NCBI GenBank assembly: GCA_036250225.1 | Contig: JAPZLL010000017.1 | Span: 620,001 to 684,000 of the forward strand | Direction: 5' to 3' | Length of the DNA stretch: 64,000 bases | DNA from: Cercophora sp. LCS_1 | Lineage: Eukaryota > Ascomycota > Sordariomycetes > Sordariales > Lasiosphaeriaceae | Part shown: piece after piece, positions 21,535 to 34,525 of the stretch | Layout: every line of letters starts with the position of its first letter | Position numbering within the stretch: the stretch's first letter is position 1 | Position numbers and translations under genes: made by a program | The notes under the pieces: model-generated | What the model was told of the DNA's origin: nothing | Databases searched by the model: none | Seen by the model: only the letters and a program-made list of their open reading frames with translations

Positions 21535-24500
21535 TCAGGACATGCGACTGCTCTTTAGTGATCTTGCCGACACCATATCTTCGACGGAGTTGGAATCCCG
21601 AAGTCTCTTTCCTCTGAGCACATTTACGCGCACCATCCTAGGATCTTGCTGGATGATGGCGGGCAAATGAGTGTCCTCAGTATCGGATGTGCTATACCAA
21701 TCCTTCTCAGCATTGTTGAGCACCATTTGGATCATGTCGTTTCTGCTGTATGGAAATCTGACCGCAATATGTGTATCGCTAATGCTGAACGAGTTCGGCA
21801 ATTTGGTCAATTCCATACAGTCTTTAGCCTGAAGGCCCTGCCCTGTCGTGCAGACTATTGCGTCGTGATGTGTCTCGACGTCTAGGTGGACTGCCTGCCC
21901 GTTTTGCAACCGACCATCCATACCCTCGTGGACGAGAAAGGAGGAGCTGGAGCTATTTTCTGATTCTCGAGACAAGAGTGATTTATCGCTTGGCGTAGCC
22001 ATAGTAGTGCTTGGTTCGGCTCGTTGGTTTGGAACGGAGTTGGAGGCGAGTGATTGTATTCCGTCTTCCCCGGGAAGTCGCTGCAGGACTGGGGTGTCGG
22101 TGAATGAGTCGTTAAGAATAAGAAACTGACCGCAAGCCGAGAATGCGACTCGATCAATCCTGGGAAAGCGTGCATAACACTCCGAAACTCTCAAGGGTCC
22201 TAGACAAGGTTAGCCACATCACATGCTGCCACTCAACGTGACAACCAATTACCTTCTGCTTCCGAGAACGTCCAAAGATATGCTCGTTGGTGAACCAAGA
22301 CTGCTAGGAGGGGTCGTTTGGGATGAAACACGACCTTGCAGCCGTTGGGACTCGCAAAATTATCCATCATAGGTAGGCCAAACGCCTGCGTTGCGATACT
22401 CCTTTGCTCATCCAAATCGATGATCGTTACCTCCATAGGAGTGCCGGTGCGACTCTCCATAAACGCCATGTACCGGTTATTGAAACCAAAATACGTCCAG
22501 TAAAGGAACAGCGACGGCTGCCTCGACTCAACGTGGAAATTTATAGCGCAATTTTGGTCAAGCATCCACTCCGGCCGGCTAAAGTTCCCTGGGACAAGGT
22601 GAGATGTTACCAGCGCCGGTTTTCCGTCGATCACCTGGGAGATGGGAGCTTGCAGTCGATACAAGGTCCTCAGGATTGTGAGTGATCGTCCCTCCGGATG
22701 GATTGCGAGAGGGAAATGCAATTTCCACTTTTGCTTTGACGAAACTTTGGTGATCGACAATGATTGTTGAACTTGCAACCAGACTTCACTGGAGTCTAGA
22801 ATCCATCTGATATCAGCGACGCGTCTTGGCGGCGAGGCAAACTCCCAGCTTTCCAGTCTCGCTAGCCATTCTGAGCATGCATCGCGGACGGCAGCAACAT
22901 CTGGGTCATCATCCAAAAGGGCCAAAGAGAAATTCCTAGATGGCTCGGTTAGTTGTTAACTATCGCGACTATATAGGTTTTGGACGTACTTGGTTGGCCA
23001 GATACTGAGGATCATGATCCATTTTCCATCTGAAGTAATAATGGAGACCTTGCAAAGGTGCCGAGGAAACCTATTCTTGCCTTGGGGCTTACCCTCTATG
23101 AGCGTATGAACGGTAGTAGACGTTGTTTTGGGAAGCAGCCGGCACCGCGTAAATGCAGTGACCTCTTTCCATAAGATTGATGGAGAGGACAGTAGCTTCG
23201 GGCCCCACTCTTCGTGGAGCTTCTTCAGGTATACGTCAAAATCTCTGAAATCTCTTGACAGCTGCTTGTACTCTCCTCCAGGGCTAGCCCGCTGAATCCA
23301 GCAGAGGGAATTTTGAAAGGAGGGGCTTCGACCGAACGTGTATGACGCCTCAATCCAAGACATCAATGAAAGTTTCTGGCTTATGAAGGTTGACAGCATC
23401 CGTAGGCAACTTCTTTCGTGTTGCGAATCTTCGATCTCAGAAGGCCCATTCATCTCCGAGGTGCTCAACGTTTCGACGCTGTTGAGATGCGCAAACAAGT
23501 TGAGCGCAGAATAGTGCGAGAACGGGAAGCTGCTATCCAAGAGAGTGGGTTCTGCGTCCACGCCAAGTTTCTCCCCCAGCGGCTGTGCCGGAAAGCGGTA
23601 TACGAGATAGCGGAGGCAAATCTCGGCAAACTGCAAGTGCGAACACAGAGCACTCACAAATCTTTGTGAGATAGGGGGAAGGGAATTAGTCTCGATCGTA
23701 GTTCTGGGAACATTTTTAGCCCGTAGATATTCTCCGGCAGAAAGGTGAATGAGGCGATACGAAAAAACGGGCGAATCATGCCGGGCATCGCGAATAAGGG
23801 CCTTTTCGACGAATCCACAGCAGGACAACACCACCGTGGAATCAAAATCCGGGTATCCGTCATCGTCGTTATCGGATTGGCCCCTGATGGTTTTCAAGGC
23901 CACGTAAACCTCCGTGCACGTAAGTGGTCTGAAGGAGTATGTAACCAGGAAGATGATTGATTTGGCGAGATCGCGTTCCATGCTGGTTTTGGAAAAGATA
24001 TGGGCGGTCAGTCGGTCGTACATGACCTCAAGCCCCTCTGGAAGAGTTATCTCGTAGATGGCTCTAACACGTTCTCTCCGTGTCAAAGCGTTGGATCGAA
24101 GATATGAAATCATCAAGCGGGCCCAGAGGAACATCCCATCAGCGCCTATCAACAAGTTCTTCAAGAGGGATTCCGGCTCGGCGTCATCAGGAAGCCAGCG
24201 TTGCTGGTTTAGGTCCTCGAGTTGTCGTCGCAGAAATGTTTCAATGTCTCTGTCATTCATCCTCCCAATTCGAATTATGGGAGCGCACCCGCTGACTGTG
24301 CCTCGAGGCAAGGTAGGTCGGCTGAAAATAATGGTACTGCATCCGAGTGTCTCCGTGAGCTGGTTGAGGAGAGGGGCCAACTGTTCGTTATTTTCACACT
24401 CATCCAACCCATCTATCACGATGATGGACCCCCCAACTCGGCTTAGCACCATCTCAAAAGTGTCTTTGATTTCTTCCCCAGTCGCAGTGAGCTGGCCGGA

Positions 24501-26069
24501 GGACCCGTTCTGGACTGCGAAGTCGACAAGTTGAAGCACCGATGAGTTAGTTTTGTTTTGGTGCAGAATTTGGTTGAGAAGCGATCTCAAAGCCGCGTCT
24601 AATGTGTTTAAAACCGGATTTTGACCCAGAAAGAAAAAGTAGCACAGATCCGAGTCTCCGTGGTTGGTGGCAAGATGTTCGACAACGGAGGCTGCCAAAA
24701 CGGACTTGCCACATCCAGGGTTCCCTGATAATAGTCAGCTACATGTATGTATAGAATTTATAAAGTGTTCTGGTATATCCCATACCTTGAATCAACAGAG
24801 TGCGATTGTGTGTGTGTGGTTGCCCGTCTTCGCTGTACCCAAGCCACTCCCTGAAAAGCGGTTCCTCAAGTATCCACTCCGCCGTGTCTTCGAGTCTAAC
24901 TCTTCTGAGGTTCTCATATTCCTGAGCGTATGCGGGTGAGTTCACCCATTTTTGGACTCGTCGGAGCGTTCGCTCTGGGACGATGTATTAGTATTGCAAA
25001 TCCGTATATGGTCCTAAAGCCCCGACGCTTAACCATACGTCTGCTACGTACCAGAAAGGTGATTGAGGAGCGTCTGATTGGTTTTTGACACAAGACTTTG
25101 TGTTTGCAAGGCGATCTCTCGCGCTATCGCTGCTTCTTCGCGCTCTCTCTGTGCGAGGACTCTTTCAGACGCGGAGGCTTTTATGGAGTCGACTTTCAAA
25201 TTCAGATCTATGGTCCGCACCTCGTCATGAAAGAGGGAGAAGTGCCTGTCAAGTTTCTCAAGGAGGTCGCTGAATCTCTCGTTAAAAGGCTTCCAGAGCA
25301 GGCTGCTGATTACGCTAGATGTCCGCTTTGGAGCTACGATCCCATGTCAGCAAGCTGGGTAAGTCGGATACAGACTGTAGACATGACGTGCGACTTACTT
25401 CCATCGAGATTAGAAAATACGCCGATAATTGCCCGGAAAAACTCGATGATATCGATGTACACCATGTAGAACGACTTGCGCAGTCTCTTGGTTGTATTAG
25501 CATTGAGGTCGACAGAGGCGAGGGTTTTCAGCAAATCCCCGTATGCTGGTAGCTTCTCCGCAATGGTTTCAAGATTGCAAGATAGCTTTTCGAAAAATGA
25601 TATATAATTCGAGGCGAGCTGTGAGTGATGAAATTAGCGCGGAAAGTCCCATGAAAAATAAGATGCGAGAAGGGCAAAACAACTAACTTTGAGAGCAAGC
25701 CGAACAGCCCCCCAAGCAAGAGCAGCATATTCGGGGTGTGACGAAACGAAAATACCGAGAATGTCAAAATAAGGTTTCAGTTTATTGCTGAAGCGCTCAA
25801 CACCCTTCACTGCTCGATAAAACCGTCTTTTCTGTTTCGCACGGTCGGCAATAGAGGCTAGCTCCTGAAATAGTGTGTCGATAGATTGGTAGCATCGGAA
25901 CTCAGCTCGGTCTCGCTCGGATAATGATGACTCGAACGTCTCCTTGACACTACGAAACACGTCGGCGATATTGTTCCTATCCCTTTAGCTTTAGCGGCCA
26001 GTACGCGAGGGTAGCCAGAATGTCACCTACTCCATCCTGCAAATTACGCAGACGTTGGGTATCTCGCAT
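21535..26069 (-). CDS. NACHT NLR (STAND) protein with DUF7708-like N-terminal domain
   Basis: Exons that splice in phase are 25976-25688, 25618-25399, 25333-25052, 24974-24786, 24724-22990, 22935-22253 and 22199-21535. They give about 1354 aa. The intron at 24725-24785 falls inside the P-loop, and its removal gives QGNPGCGKSVLA (Walker A). IIVIDGLDECE is Walker B and IIFSRP the sensor strand. Upstream helices include EYAALAWGAVRLALK and SNYISFFEKL, the pattern of fungal STAND N-terminal domains (DUF7708-like), then a coiled coil. The C-terminal about 600 residues have no evident repeats. The first exon is unresolved: ATG at 26069 (MRDTQRLRNLQDG) with a GTAGGT donor is a candidate, but its phase does not fit the best acceptor. 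Fungal NLRs act in nonself recognition and regulated cell death. It lies head-to-head with the next NLR. Confidence 0.88.
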
Positions 26070-27099
26070 GGAGGATTGAATCGTGATTTCGTGAGAGCTG
26101 AGGCGTGTGCGGGGAAGAGTGCCCTCTTCTATCTAGAAAATTACTGCCGAAAACTGGCCGCCAAACGGGGCGGAGTGCAGCAAAACGGGCACTTGTGATT
26201 GGGGCACTCGAGAAGGCATTTCCTTTGCGTGCCCTGTCCAAGATGGATCATCGCCACGTGTCATTCCCACATCCTGACACGATCCTCAAATTGCATTGCT
26301 TCCCACTTAAGACGAATCAATGAAAGTAATGCTGTGGGGTTCTTGTTTGCCGTGATGCATCTCTGGAAGGTAGTCCATTTTAACTCGCAGCTTGCATAAG
26401 TTGTATGAGTCACAGGAATAGGACTCGGCTTTGGCTGAGCTGAACGAGTTTCCCTCACAGCCCTGCCAAGTGAACAGTGGGTCCACCGAGCAACCTCGAC
26501 AAGTGTTTCGGAGACACCTCCGATTGAACTGTTGCAGCGTGCGCAGTTAAGCAGGCCCGATAAGGCACTCTGTTCCCCAAGCAAAGCCCAAGCGAGAGCA
26601 TTTCTGCCTTTCGCCCAGCGTCCGGTCGCTTCCGTCAACCAAAACCAAAATGGCACAAGCAAGTGGGCGTTGGCACCCGCCGCTTGCCGCCGACCGATAC
26701 AAGCCGCTGGATGGAAGAGGCACCAGTCACAATTCGCATCTTTCACCTCCACGCTGGCGAATGGAGAGAGCCGATCAAAAAGGACGCCCTTCTAAACGTA
26801 AGGGACACAGTAAAAGTGTTCTTTAATGTTGTGAGTGGTCGTGGGGGAGCCAATGGCCGCAGAACGGGTTGCGGGGGCCCCAGAGAAAGGAGCCCAAAGC
26901 CCTCTCCCCTCTATCCGCTGACTGGAAGTGTTTTTTTTTTTGGAGAGAGAGAGGCAGGGAAGGATATTCTGCAGCGCGTGGATAGGTCCTAGATAAGACT
27001 CGTTCAAGTTATTGCACATGGCGCAGTGCAGGCGGTCATCATTGGCTAATAAAATCCCAGAAGCTGCAGCGCAAATGCACTGCGAGCTGGGGCCGGATT
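26070..27099. other. intergenic region between divergent NLR genes
   Basis: Should carry promoters for both NLR genes and probably an unresolved 5' exon of the plus-strand gene. An ATG at 26650 (MAQASGRWHPPLAADRY) opens a 58-codon frame, and there is another possible start at 27076. No independent gene is supported. Confidence 0.4.
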
Positions 27100-29776
27100 T
27101 TGCGCTTCTGGGGAAAGATTCGACATCGGCAGTTAATTGGCCCGAAGCTGCAGCAACTGGTCGAGGGCTTTCCGAGGCAATATCGCGCCATCTGCGTTTC
27201 AACCACCAAGTTGGCATTTGAGGATCCCTGGGCGCGGGCGTCTCTCTATGATGACCGTCAAGTCACCCCGGCCCACATCATACAGTCAGCAAATGACTTG
27301 GCCGCACAGATTGACCTCGTCCTCGAAGCAGCCAGGACAGCGCTGGATTTCGATGACCTTCAACTCTCAGCATCTGCCCTGCTTCGAGGAGCTCTGCTGA
27401 CCATACTTGGATTTGGCGTCAGAAACGAGGAATTCTATCAGTCTATATCGTCCACGGTGGGGCTCATTCTCGACTACTTACACTTTGTCACCAAACACAC
27501 TCTTTGGCTTTTCCCTGGGTCCTTGGAAATTCGAGCGACATTTTTCAATGCATGTTCTCACATCTTTCGTATATGTGAAGCCACCTGCGTCATTTTCCTC
27601 GGTGTGACGGGTGGCGGAGGGAGGCTTCCACCCCGTCTGCGTCAAGATGGCCGGTGGAAAGACGTCGAAGACTACTTAAACGACTTCAAGAAGGTGGTCT
27701 TGGAGGATTCCGGTTTTGCATCAGTCACAGTTCTAAACAAAATGCCCCCCGATAATGCGATCTCTCGGTACGAAGTCGAGCGAGACAGAATGGCACTCGG
27801 TGATACGGTGTCAAGGATGAACAACAGAGAAGAACATGAACGCCTGGAGTTACGACGGAAGGTGATCCTCTGGGTTTCGGATCTGCAGTACCATCATGTG
27901 CAAGACGAATTCTCCCGTATTCGGCACAGGGGTAGCGGCGACTGGCTGGTTCAACGCGCCGAGTTTCGAGATTGGTTCGATACCCCGGACCCGTCCATCT
28001 TGTGGTGTTGGGGGAGCCCTGGAATCGGGAAAACCATTTTGTGCTCCGTGGTACAAAGTTTCATCTCCAGAGCACTGACTGGTACTCCTAACACCGGGTT
28101 TGCTTTCGTCTATTGCACTTTCCGGGAGTCAAGAGACCCAGTGGCGTACATTCTCTCCTACCTGCGACAGCTGTTGTCCCAACTTCCAGATTTGCCGCCC
28201 GGGGTAAACGTAAGTATTATGATGGCTTTCAAACTTGCAACTTTGTTCATCTAACGGCCCATAGAAAAAATACTTTGAGCTTTGCCAGTCGGTGAAGCAT
28301 ATATCTCAGTCCGACCTAGAGCTTCCTCAGGAACAGGAGGGAAAGCACAGACTCCTTGCGAGCGGCGCTGGGAACCTTTTTACCTATGTCGTCGAGAAGT
28401 TTCGAAGGGTACATCTAACTTTCGATGCTCTCGATGAATGCGACGGCCGTGAGAAATGGCTTCTTCCATTTCTATGTGGCCTCGTCGACCGCTACCGCAG
28501 GCACCCAGAGCTACTGGTCCAGATGAAGATTTTCGTTACCAGTCGGCGGCAGCGGGACATTGAACAAGCATTCTCCGCGGTACCGACAATCCATATCGTC
28601 GCCCAGAATGTCGATAGCGACATACGGTCCTTTGTGGGCTATCAGTTGCAACAGAGGCTTGATGATGGTAGTCTCGGCTCGGTTCATTTCCGTCTCAAGG
28701 ACGAAATTGCGAATCGCTTGGCTGCCAAAGCAAACGGAATGTATGAAACTGCATTCCGTCTTTTTCGCTCCATTGCTTTTATCCCAAGTGCTAACCGCTG
28801 GCGTTTCGACAGGTTTCTGTGGGTCAAGTTCCAGCTTGCCGATATTTGTGAGCAGTTTTACGAATACGGAATCCGCCAAATTCTCGACCAACTACCAGAG
28901 TCGCTCCACGAGTACTACGATCGGGTCGTGCTCGCTATTGACTCTCAAAGTAGACCAGTTCGGGACGTCGTGAACATTGCGATACGGTGCATAGCGGCGG
29001 CCCCAAGAAGGCTACAGTTCTCCGATCTATGTGGAGCCATTGTCGTCCTCGAAGATGGATCTCCTGCCACAGAGAACCTGATCGAATCGTTCACTGAGAG
29101 TCATCTCATCCAGGTATGCCACAACCTGGTTGACTCCAATTGCGGGACGCTCGGGTTTGCTCATTTCTCCGTCCTGGAATTCTTCCTTTCGGAGCATATG
29201 AGAGACCACAGTAATGCTAGGCTTCGTAAATACTACGTCGACCTGGCTGAGAACAATTTTCGCATGGCTTTGGCTTGCCTTCGTTGCTTGCAATCTCGTC
29301 CTCGCGATCGCATGCAGATGTTTTGGCCCCCTACGAATTCTCTCGGCGGTGGATCGGCAGGCGGCGTGAGTTCTTATGAGGGTCGTTCAAATTTGGGCGG
29401 CCATTACGGGGACTTGGCTTGGAGCTATGCCAGCTCGCATTTGAGCCACCACCTGAGCTCCGTGGATCCGGATCGGCTGTGTGATCCAACGGTGCTACCC
29501 CTATTCATCGATGCCACGAAAAACATTCCTGAGGCAGGCGGTCCAATCCGATACGCGGCAAGGTTGGGTCTGCTTCCGCTCTTGCGAGCGTTGTTGATCA
29601 GCAGAACTTGGGACAAGGAGCCCTGCGAGCATGCGCTACGGGAACTATCGCGAAGGAACAGCGAAGACAAACTCTACACCGAGGTCCTCACACTCCTTCT
29701 AGAAAACGGCGCTCATTTAGGCGCCATGAGCCCCCTTTTGGGGAAGGGGATTCCCCGGCAGTTGCCAGAGTTGTGA
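27100..29776 (+). CDS. NACHT NLR (STAND) protein with short ankyrin-like tail
   Basis: Exons are to 28209, 28265-28740 and 28813-29776. Both introns (55 and 72 nt) have GTAAGT/GTATGA donors, CTAAC branch sites and AG acceptors. The second join rebuilds ANGMFLWVKFQL. The translated part is about 850 aa: an N-terminal helical domain (AFEDPWARASL, a fungal NLR N-terminal pattern), then WCWGSPGIGKTILCS (Walker A), LTFDALDECD (Walker B) and IFVTSRRQ. The region FSVLEFFLSEHM ends the NACHT-associated helices. The last about 60 residues (YAARLGLLPLLRALL, VLTLLLENGAHLG) look like one or two ankyrin units and then stop, so the repeat domain may be truncated. The 5' end is uncertain: the frame is open at 27100 but lacks a clear ATG, so an upstream exon is likely. 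Confidence 0.85.
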
Positions 29777-30808
29777 TTGGGGGATCTACGTCAATAATGG
29801 CATTGGAAGCTGGAGTTGGTACGAAGCACACCAGATATTGCATATCACCAGGACATGGCGACGTGGCGTTGATTGGAGTCTAGAAAAAGATTCGGTTGTA
29901 GATATTGAGCAAGGTATCGAAACAGAACTGGGTCGAGAAAGGTTTTTTTTTTTTTTTTTTGTTTGGGTGAGGCAAGGTGAACAAGCGGAAGATTGTCGGC
30001 AGATTCACGAGGCAGGTAAATATGAAGTTTCAGATAGGGGGCAGATTGGCGTTGATGTTGAACCTAGGAATGTACGAGCCTATACCTTTTAAGGTATTCA
30101 ACCTGGAAAAAGATACAAAAATATGCTGGAGACCTCGATCCGACTTCGACGGCGGAAACGTCATCATTGGTGGGAAGAAGCTCGACCCAGACACAGATCT
30201 AAAGAAGGAGGACTCTGGGGCTACTAGGACTGGTCGAAGTACGTTGCGTGACAATTAAGTTCGAGGATTAACCTTGCTGGAAAAGCTGGAGGCAATTGCT
30301 AGAATAGGAATTGTATCACATCAGATACTACGGCATCCCCCATACACGGTATATCTATCACCACCTGCCAAACTTGCTGTACACGGACGCTGGCGCCAAA
30401 CGGAGAGAAAACTCGGTGGGCCTGGGGAATCGCCTCCACCAAGGTCGCATCACCCCGAAGTATCGTGATCTCACACCCAATCTTTTCCAACACAGAGGAC
30501 CACGTTCGTAGAATATCATGCATCGTGCTCCTAGAAGCTGAAAGATCTCGCCGCTCGAAGAGCAGGGCCAACTCCGTTGAAAACATTCTCTATCTTTGGG
30601 GCTGATGCCGCACCGCACTACCTGGTGGAACGAACTGCTGAGAACCAATCCCTCATAGCCGCCCCCACTACCTGCTGCCTGGAATTTCGCACCATCCAAT
30701 GACCGCCTAGGCGCCCCACAACAAGGACCGATGAGGCTCCCAATTTCTTGACCGCGCCTCGAGATAGAAATCAACACCATCCTCCCTCACACCGCAACTT
30801 TTGTCGCC
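29777..30808. other. spacer downstream of the NLR pair
   Basis: Contains a poly-T tract of about 18-20 nt near 29942-29960. Some short open frames (for example 29977-30258, +) have mixed composition and no motif. Possible remnants of the lost NLR repeat domain were looked for and not seen. Confidence 0.4.
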
Positions 30809-31398
30809 ATGGACGAACCGCACACTCACGCAGAAGAGAAGCAAGCTCCTCAGAGTACACAGACACGAAAACGACGGCTAGATAGCGACAATGACGCCGA
30901 ACCACGAACAAAGCGCGTACGGTTAACGCGAAAAAACCTTGCCGCATTTGATAAGATGGGCAAGAAGAAGACCTCAGATGACGATTCGGGCTCGACCGAG
31001 ACCAAGGCCACATCGACAACATCGTCGGGATTTGCCATAAAAGCCCACAGGAATGGCATCCTCGAACCGGCATACTCCAAGCCACCTGCGAACCTCGAGA
31101 ATATCCGCAAACAGCACGCCAAGTCCCGTGCCACCGCCTCACCACCGGGGTCAGAGTACAACGACTATGTTGACAGAATCGAGGGAGCTGGCACCGAAGC
31201 GACCGTGGTCGCGGAGACAAGCGAGCTACTGAAGAAGTATCCCAAGGGTTACAAAAGGGAGTTTAGTCAACCATTTACGAACTATCCGAAGAATGTTAGA
31301 TTTAACCATGACCTATCTGCTCCACAGCCTGATTTTTTCGAAGGACCCGAGATGTTACAATACGATCCATTCCCAGTCGACGAACACGTCCCGGGAGC
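30809..31398 (+). pseudogene. truncated DUF7924 protein
   Basis: Begins MDEPHTHAEEKQ. A basic, low-complexity N-terminus has a likely nuclear signal (TRKRRLDSD, TKRVRLTRKN). The DUF7924 core follows: RNGILEPAYSKPPANLE, IRKQHAKSRATASP, LLKKYPKGYKREF and LSAPQPDFFEG. The family normally continues well over 100 residues beyond PFPVDEHVPGA with a conserved catalytic-looking core, but here homology stops at about 31398. The frame ends at 31450 after unrelated residues. Function of DUF7924 is unknown. It is probably a pseudogene made by rearrangement. Confidence 0.7.
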
Positions 31399-31668
31399 TG
31401 CCCCATCACTGTGCAGCCTGATGTTTCTGAATTTGTTAAACAGCTGTTGACGACGGGGGTAGACACATTCTACCTCCTGCCCCTCTGCACGAAACGCGGC
31501 GATTCGTTTTCCGTGATTCACGGCTTGGTATTGGCCCATGTGTCTCTATGTAAGGAGGCGGGAGAGGAGGTGTATCGACGTGTTGGTTATTTTGAGGAGT
31601 CGGACTTTTTGAGAGAATCGGTGAAGTGGGAGGAGATTGGAACGGAAAAAGAGATTCGCGTCGTGTGA
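31399..31668 (+). pseudogene. orphan HET-protein C-terminal fragment
   Basis: From about 31411 a new frame reads VKQLLTTGVDTFYLLPL, GDSFSVIHGLVLAHVSL, EVYRRVGYFEESDFL and ends EKEIRVV, a pattern seen at the C-termini of many HET proteins. No HET domain precedes it on this strand. The preceding sequence is a truncated DUF7924 gene in another frame. Confidence 0.6.
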
Positions 31669-32386
31669 CTGCTTGATGCCCGCATGGCTGCGGAGCACAA
31701 CCGAAGCTGTGCTCTGGAACGGAGGTCGAGTATGGAATCTTTGGGGGCTTGACGGAAGTAGTAGGTCGAGCTTGTTTCGGCCTGGAGGCTGCTCCACCCT
31801 TACATGGCTCGTGGTTAGACAACTCTTTGCGTGCACGGAGTGACATTCCAGTAGGCTTGTCAGGAGCGGCATTCGTATCGTTAGAGCTGTACGGGAAGCG
31901 AGGCGTCTCTCGAGTCGTTGTAGCCGTGTCCTCTGCTGAGGACGAAATGTCGTGAAATCTACCAAAGACACCGCTAAAGAAGCTCCGATGGAGACAGAGA
32001 AAGCCAAGAATGGACGCAGCAGACTCAACAAAGCAGAACGCAAACGGAGGTTAACAAGATTGGCACTAAGCAGCTCTACCGAGACGTCGCAGTCCAATCG
32101 ATATAAACATCTAAGACGCTCGACATTTTCCAGGGCACCATTCCTGCGACGCCAACAATCTCGCTCTGCCATCGTGGATCTCGGACTGGTCACAAACAAA
32201 CCCGCACCTGCCGTTGCGTTGCTCAGAGTTCGCCCATCTGAGTTGAAATTCTGGACGGAGCCACTCTCCATCATTTCCTAGGAATTGCTTGGATAGATAG
32301 ATCTCCTCGGTGTAAGGATTCATGAATAGTAGTCACTTGATAGCTGTAGCACGACCTGTGAATCTGATGTTCCAACGAGTTCTCCA
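31669..32386. other. spacer between two HET remnants
   Basis: Short open frames on both strands, Arg/Ser-rich, without motif. No gene supported. Confidence 0.35.
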
Positions 32387-34245
32387 CTATCGAACCGTAA
32401 TCTCCATGACGTCCACCCCGTCCCAGGACAAGGCATCACCGTGCATAGCTCCATGGACATAGCACTCGCCCACGTTGGAGTACTCCGACCCCTCCTTGAC
32501 CTCGCGGAAAACAAATGGAACCTTGGATCCTTGAGGAATAAAGATTGGGTCCCCGGGGTTTGCGTTCCTTGGTAGCAGGCACAAGTAGCCGCGTCTTGTG
32601 ATGCCAAACCTCCTTCCACAAGCTGGGAGGCAAGCCGTATGGAACTGCCGTATCTCTTCCGTCTCTGGCTGGCTCTCGTCCTCGAGAAACTTGAGCCAAG
32701 ACCTCGCAGTGGAGAGGAGAGCCGTTCCAGTTCCAAGATCAAAGAGAGGTTTTGAGCCTCCTTTGGCTTGGATGGTCTCGACCCAGTCCTGTAGGAGCCT
32801 TGTTGAGGTTTGTGTCAGTGTTGTCGGGACAGCTGAAGCAAGGCACAGCTTACCTATCTTGGTCTCCTCCGTACCTCTTTGGTATCCGTTTCTGGAGCCA
32901 GTCGTACCATTCAGAGAAGAAAAGGGAGTTGGCAGCCGAGACGTTGAGCCTGTCGGCAGGCCGTCGCGGTGGTTGATAGAGCGCGAGACGATCAGCCGTA
33001 TCAATCATCGCGGCCGAGAACTTTAGAGCTGATTTATCAACTTGGAGAAGAGCAACAAAGCCAGCTGCACTCCAGGCTGCAAACGAAGCTTGAGGCTGGT
33101 TAAGCTGAAAGATATCCGACTCTCGAGCTTCGGACTAGTCGGGCACCCAAGAAGGTAATGTCCTGTCATCCCTGTAAAGAGGTTGGTGGGCCGTGTTTCC
33201 TGCTAAGGAGAAGGCCAGATAGGGGAGCGTTAGGGTCGAGAACGTTGAGGGTAAGAGCTGCATTCCAGAATATGTTGAAATGACTTGAGGAATAGTCTGC
33301 TATCAAATACTGGCGAACTTGTTCAGGCGCGGGGCAATAAGGATACGTGGCAGCGAAGATTCTGTTTCGCATGTCAGTGGCATGGAGCGGAAAAAGAAGT
33401 GCAAGAAGGCGGTAGAGTAAACTGGAATCAGTGCTGTTCGGCATAAACTCGCGCCGGATTTGCCCAACATCGGCCAGAGTGTGTGCTCTTGGGTGCTTGA
33501 TGAGGTTGGGGTAAGCGTGGAGTTCGTAGGCTTCGAGGCCCGAGCACAGCTCGCTGGCGCCAATCTCATGTCCGTTCCAGCGCAGTGTCAGTTTTGAGGC
33601 GCAAAGGAAGTCTTGCATCGACCATACACTGTTGGAAAAATGGGTCATCATCAACCTTTCAAAGACGCCGTCTGAGAGTAGGTCTTTCACTGTTCTCCAA
33701 CTGGGGTCGGTTGGCCGAAGGAGCGCTTCCCTGTACCTCCCAAGACTCGAAACGGTAACAATGGTCGAAGAAAGACATCTGTAGCCAAAGGCATTGTGCC
33801 TAGCAAAAGATAAGTGTGACAGCAGCTCGAAGGCTGTGCCGATGGTTGGCGACGTGGAATTGATATAAAGAACGGTTTCCTCGGCTATGGAAATTATCTG
33901 AGCCATCATGCCGACTTGAACTCCCTTCTCCCGTGGGTCCTGCTGATTTATGCAAATAGGATCGATCCAGTAGAGCTGGCGTTTCATCGGGTGACGAATG
34001 TCTCTGAGGGCTTCAACCAAGTTCAGGGTCACCGCGATGCTGCCACTGTCGCAAACGACCCAGTCGGTTGCGCCTGCGAGACCCCATCGGTAAGAGAGCA
34101 CCCGGAAAGGCGGAGGCTGGTGGATGCTGGTGATGATAAATTTCCCGGAAGGTGCGTCTGACGATGAGGAAGTTGGCATCAGCTCGAAGAGCCGAAACTG
34201 CCCCCAGTTCAGACGCGATGCATATTGGTGTTCGGGTCGCGCCAT
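32387..34245 (-). pseudogene. HET-domain protein gene, broken
   Basis: Start ATG at 34245 (MARPEHQYASRLNWG). The HET domain is clear: FRVLSYRWG, RQLYWIDPICINQQD and EKGVQVGMMAQII. Around 33190 the frame shifts. In the following frame the conserved LPSWVPDW motif reads LPSWVPD followed by TAG (33137-33135), consistent with a Trp TGG-to-TAG transition. Sensible sequence continues (SEARESDIFQLNQPQ, ADRLALYQPPR). It passes a probable intron near 32800-32860 and ends with the HET C-terminal module RFGITRRGYLCLLPR, SKVPFVFREV and VGECYVHGAMHG at 32387. All parts of a roughly 600-aa HET protein are present but disrupted by at least one frameshift and one nonsense change. Confidence 0.75.
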
Positions 34246-34525
34246 ACTTGTGTCTTTACATCGAAATTCCCGGGATCTCCTCCAGCCCAAGGTGTCTTTG
34301 GGTCAGATAGAACCTGGAAAGAAAGAAAAATGACAGGCCCGATCATTCCTGCCGTTGATGCAGTGTGGTGGCGCTAAAACCACGTGACCATTACCCTGGT
34401 TCGCTGTCGACTGGCGTGATGCAGCGTCCAATGTCCAATGGGGGAAAGTGCGCAGCTGATTCTCAGCTCGAGTCAAGCTTTCCAGGCTGCCACCTGTTAA
34501 GGGGCGGCACAGGACTTGGAAAAGC

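Noticed and set aside
26532..27012. Independent small gene between the two NLR genes
   Set aside because: Overlapping short frames, none with a motif; better explained as an unresolved 5' exon or promoter of the plus-strand NLR.
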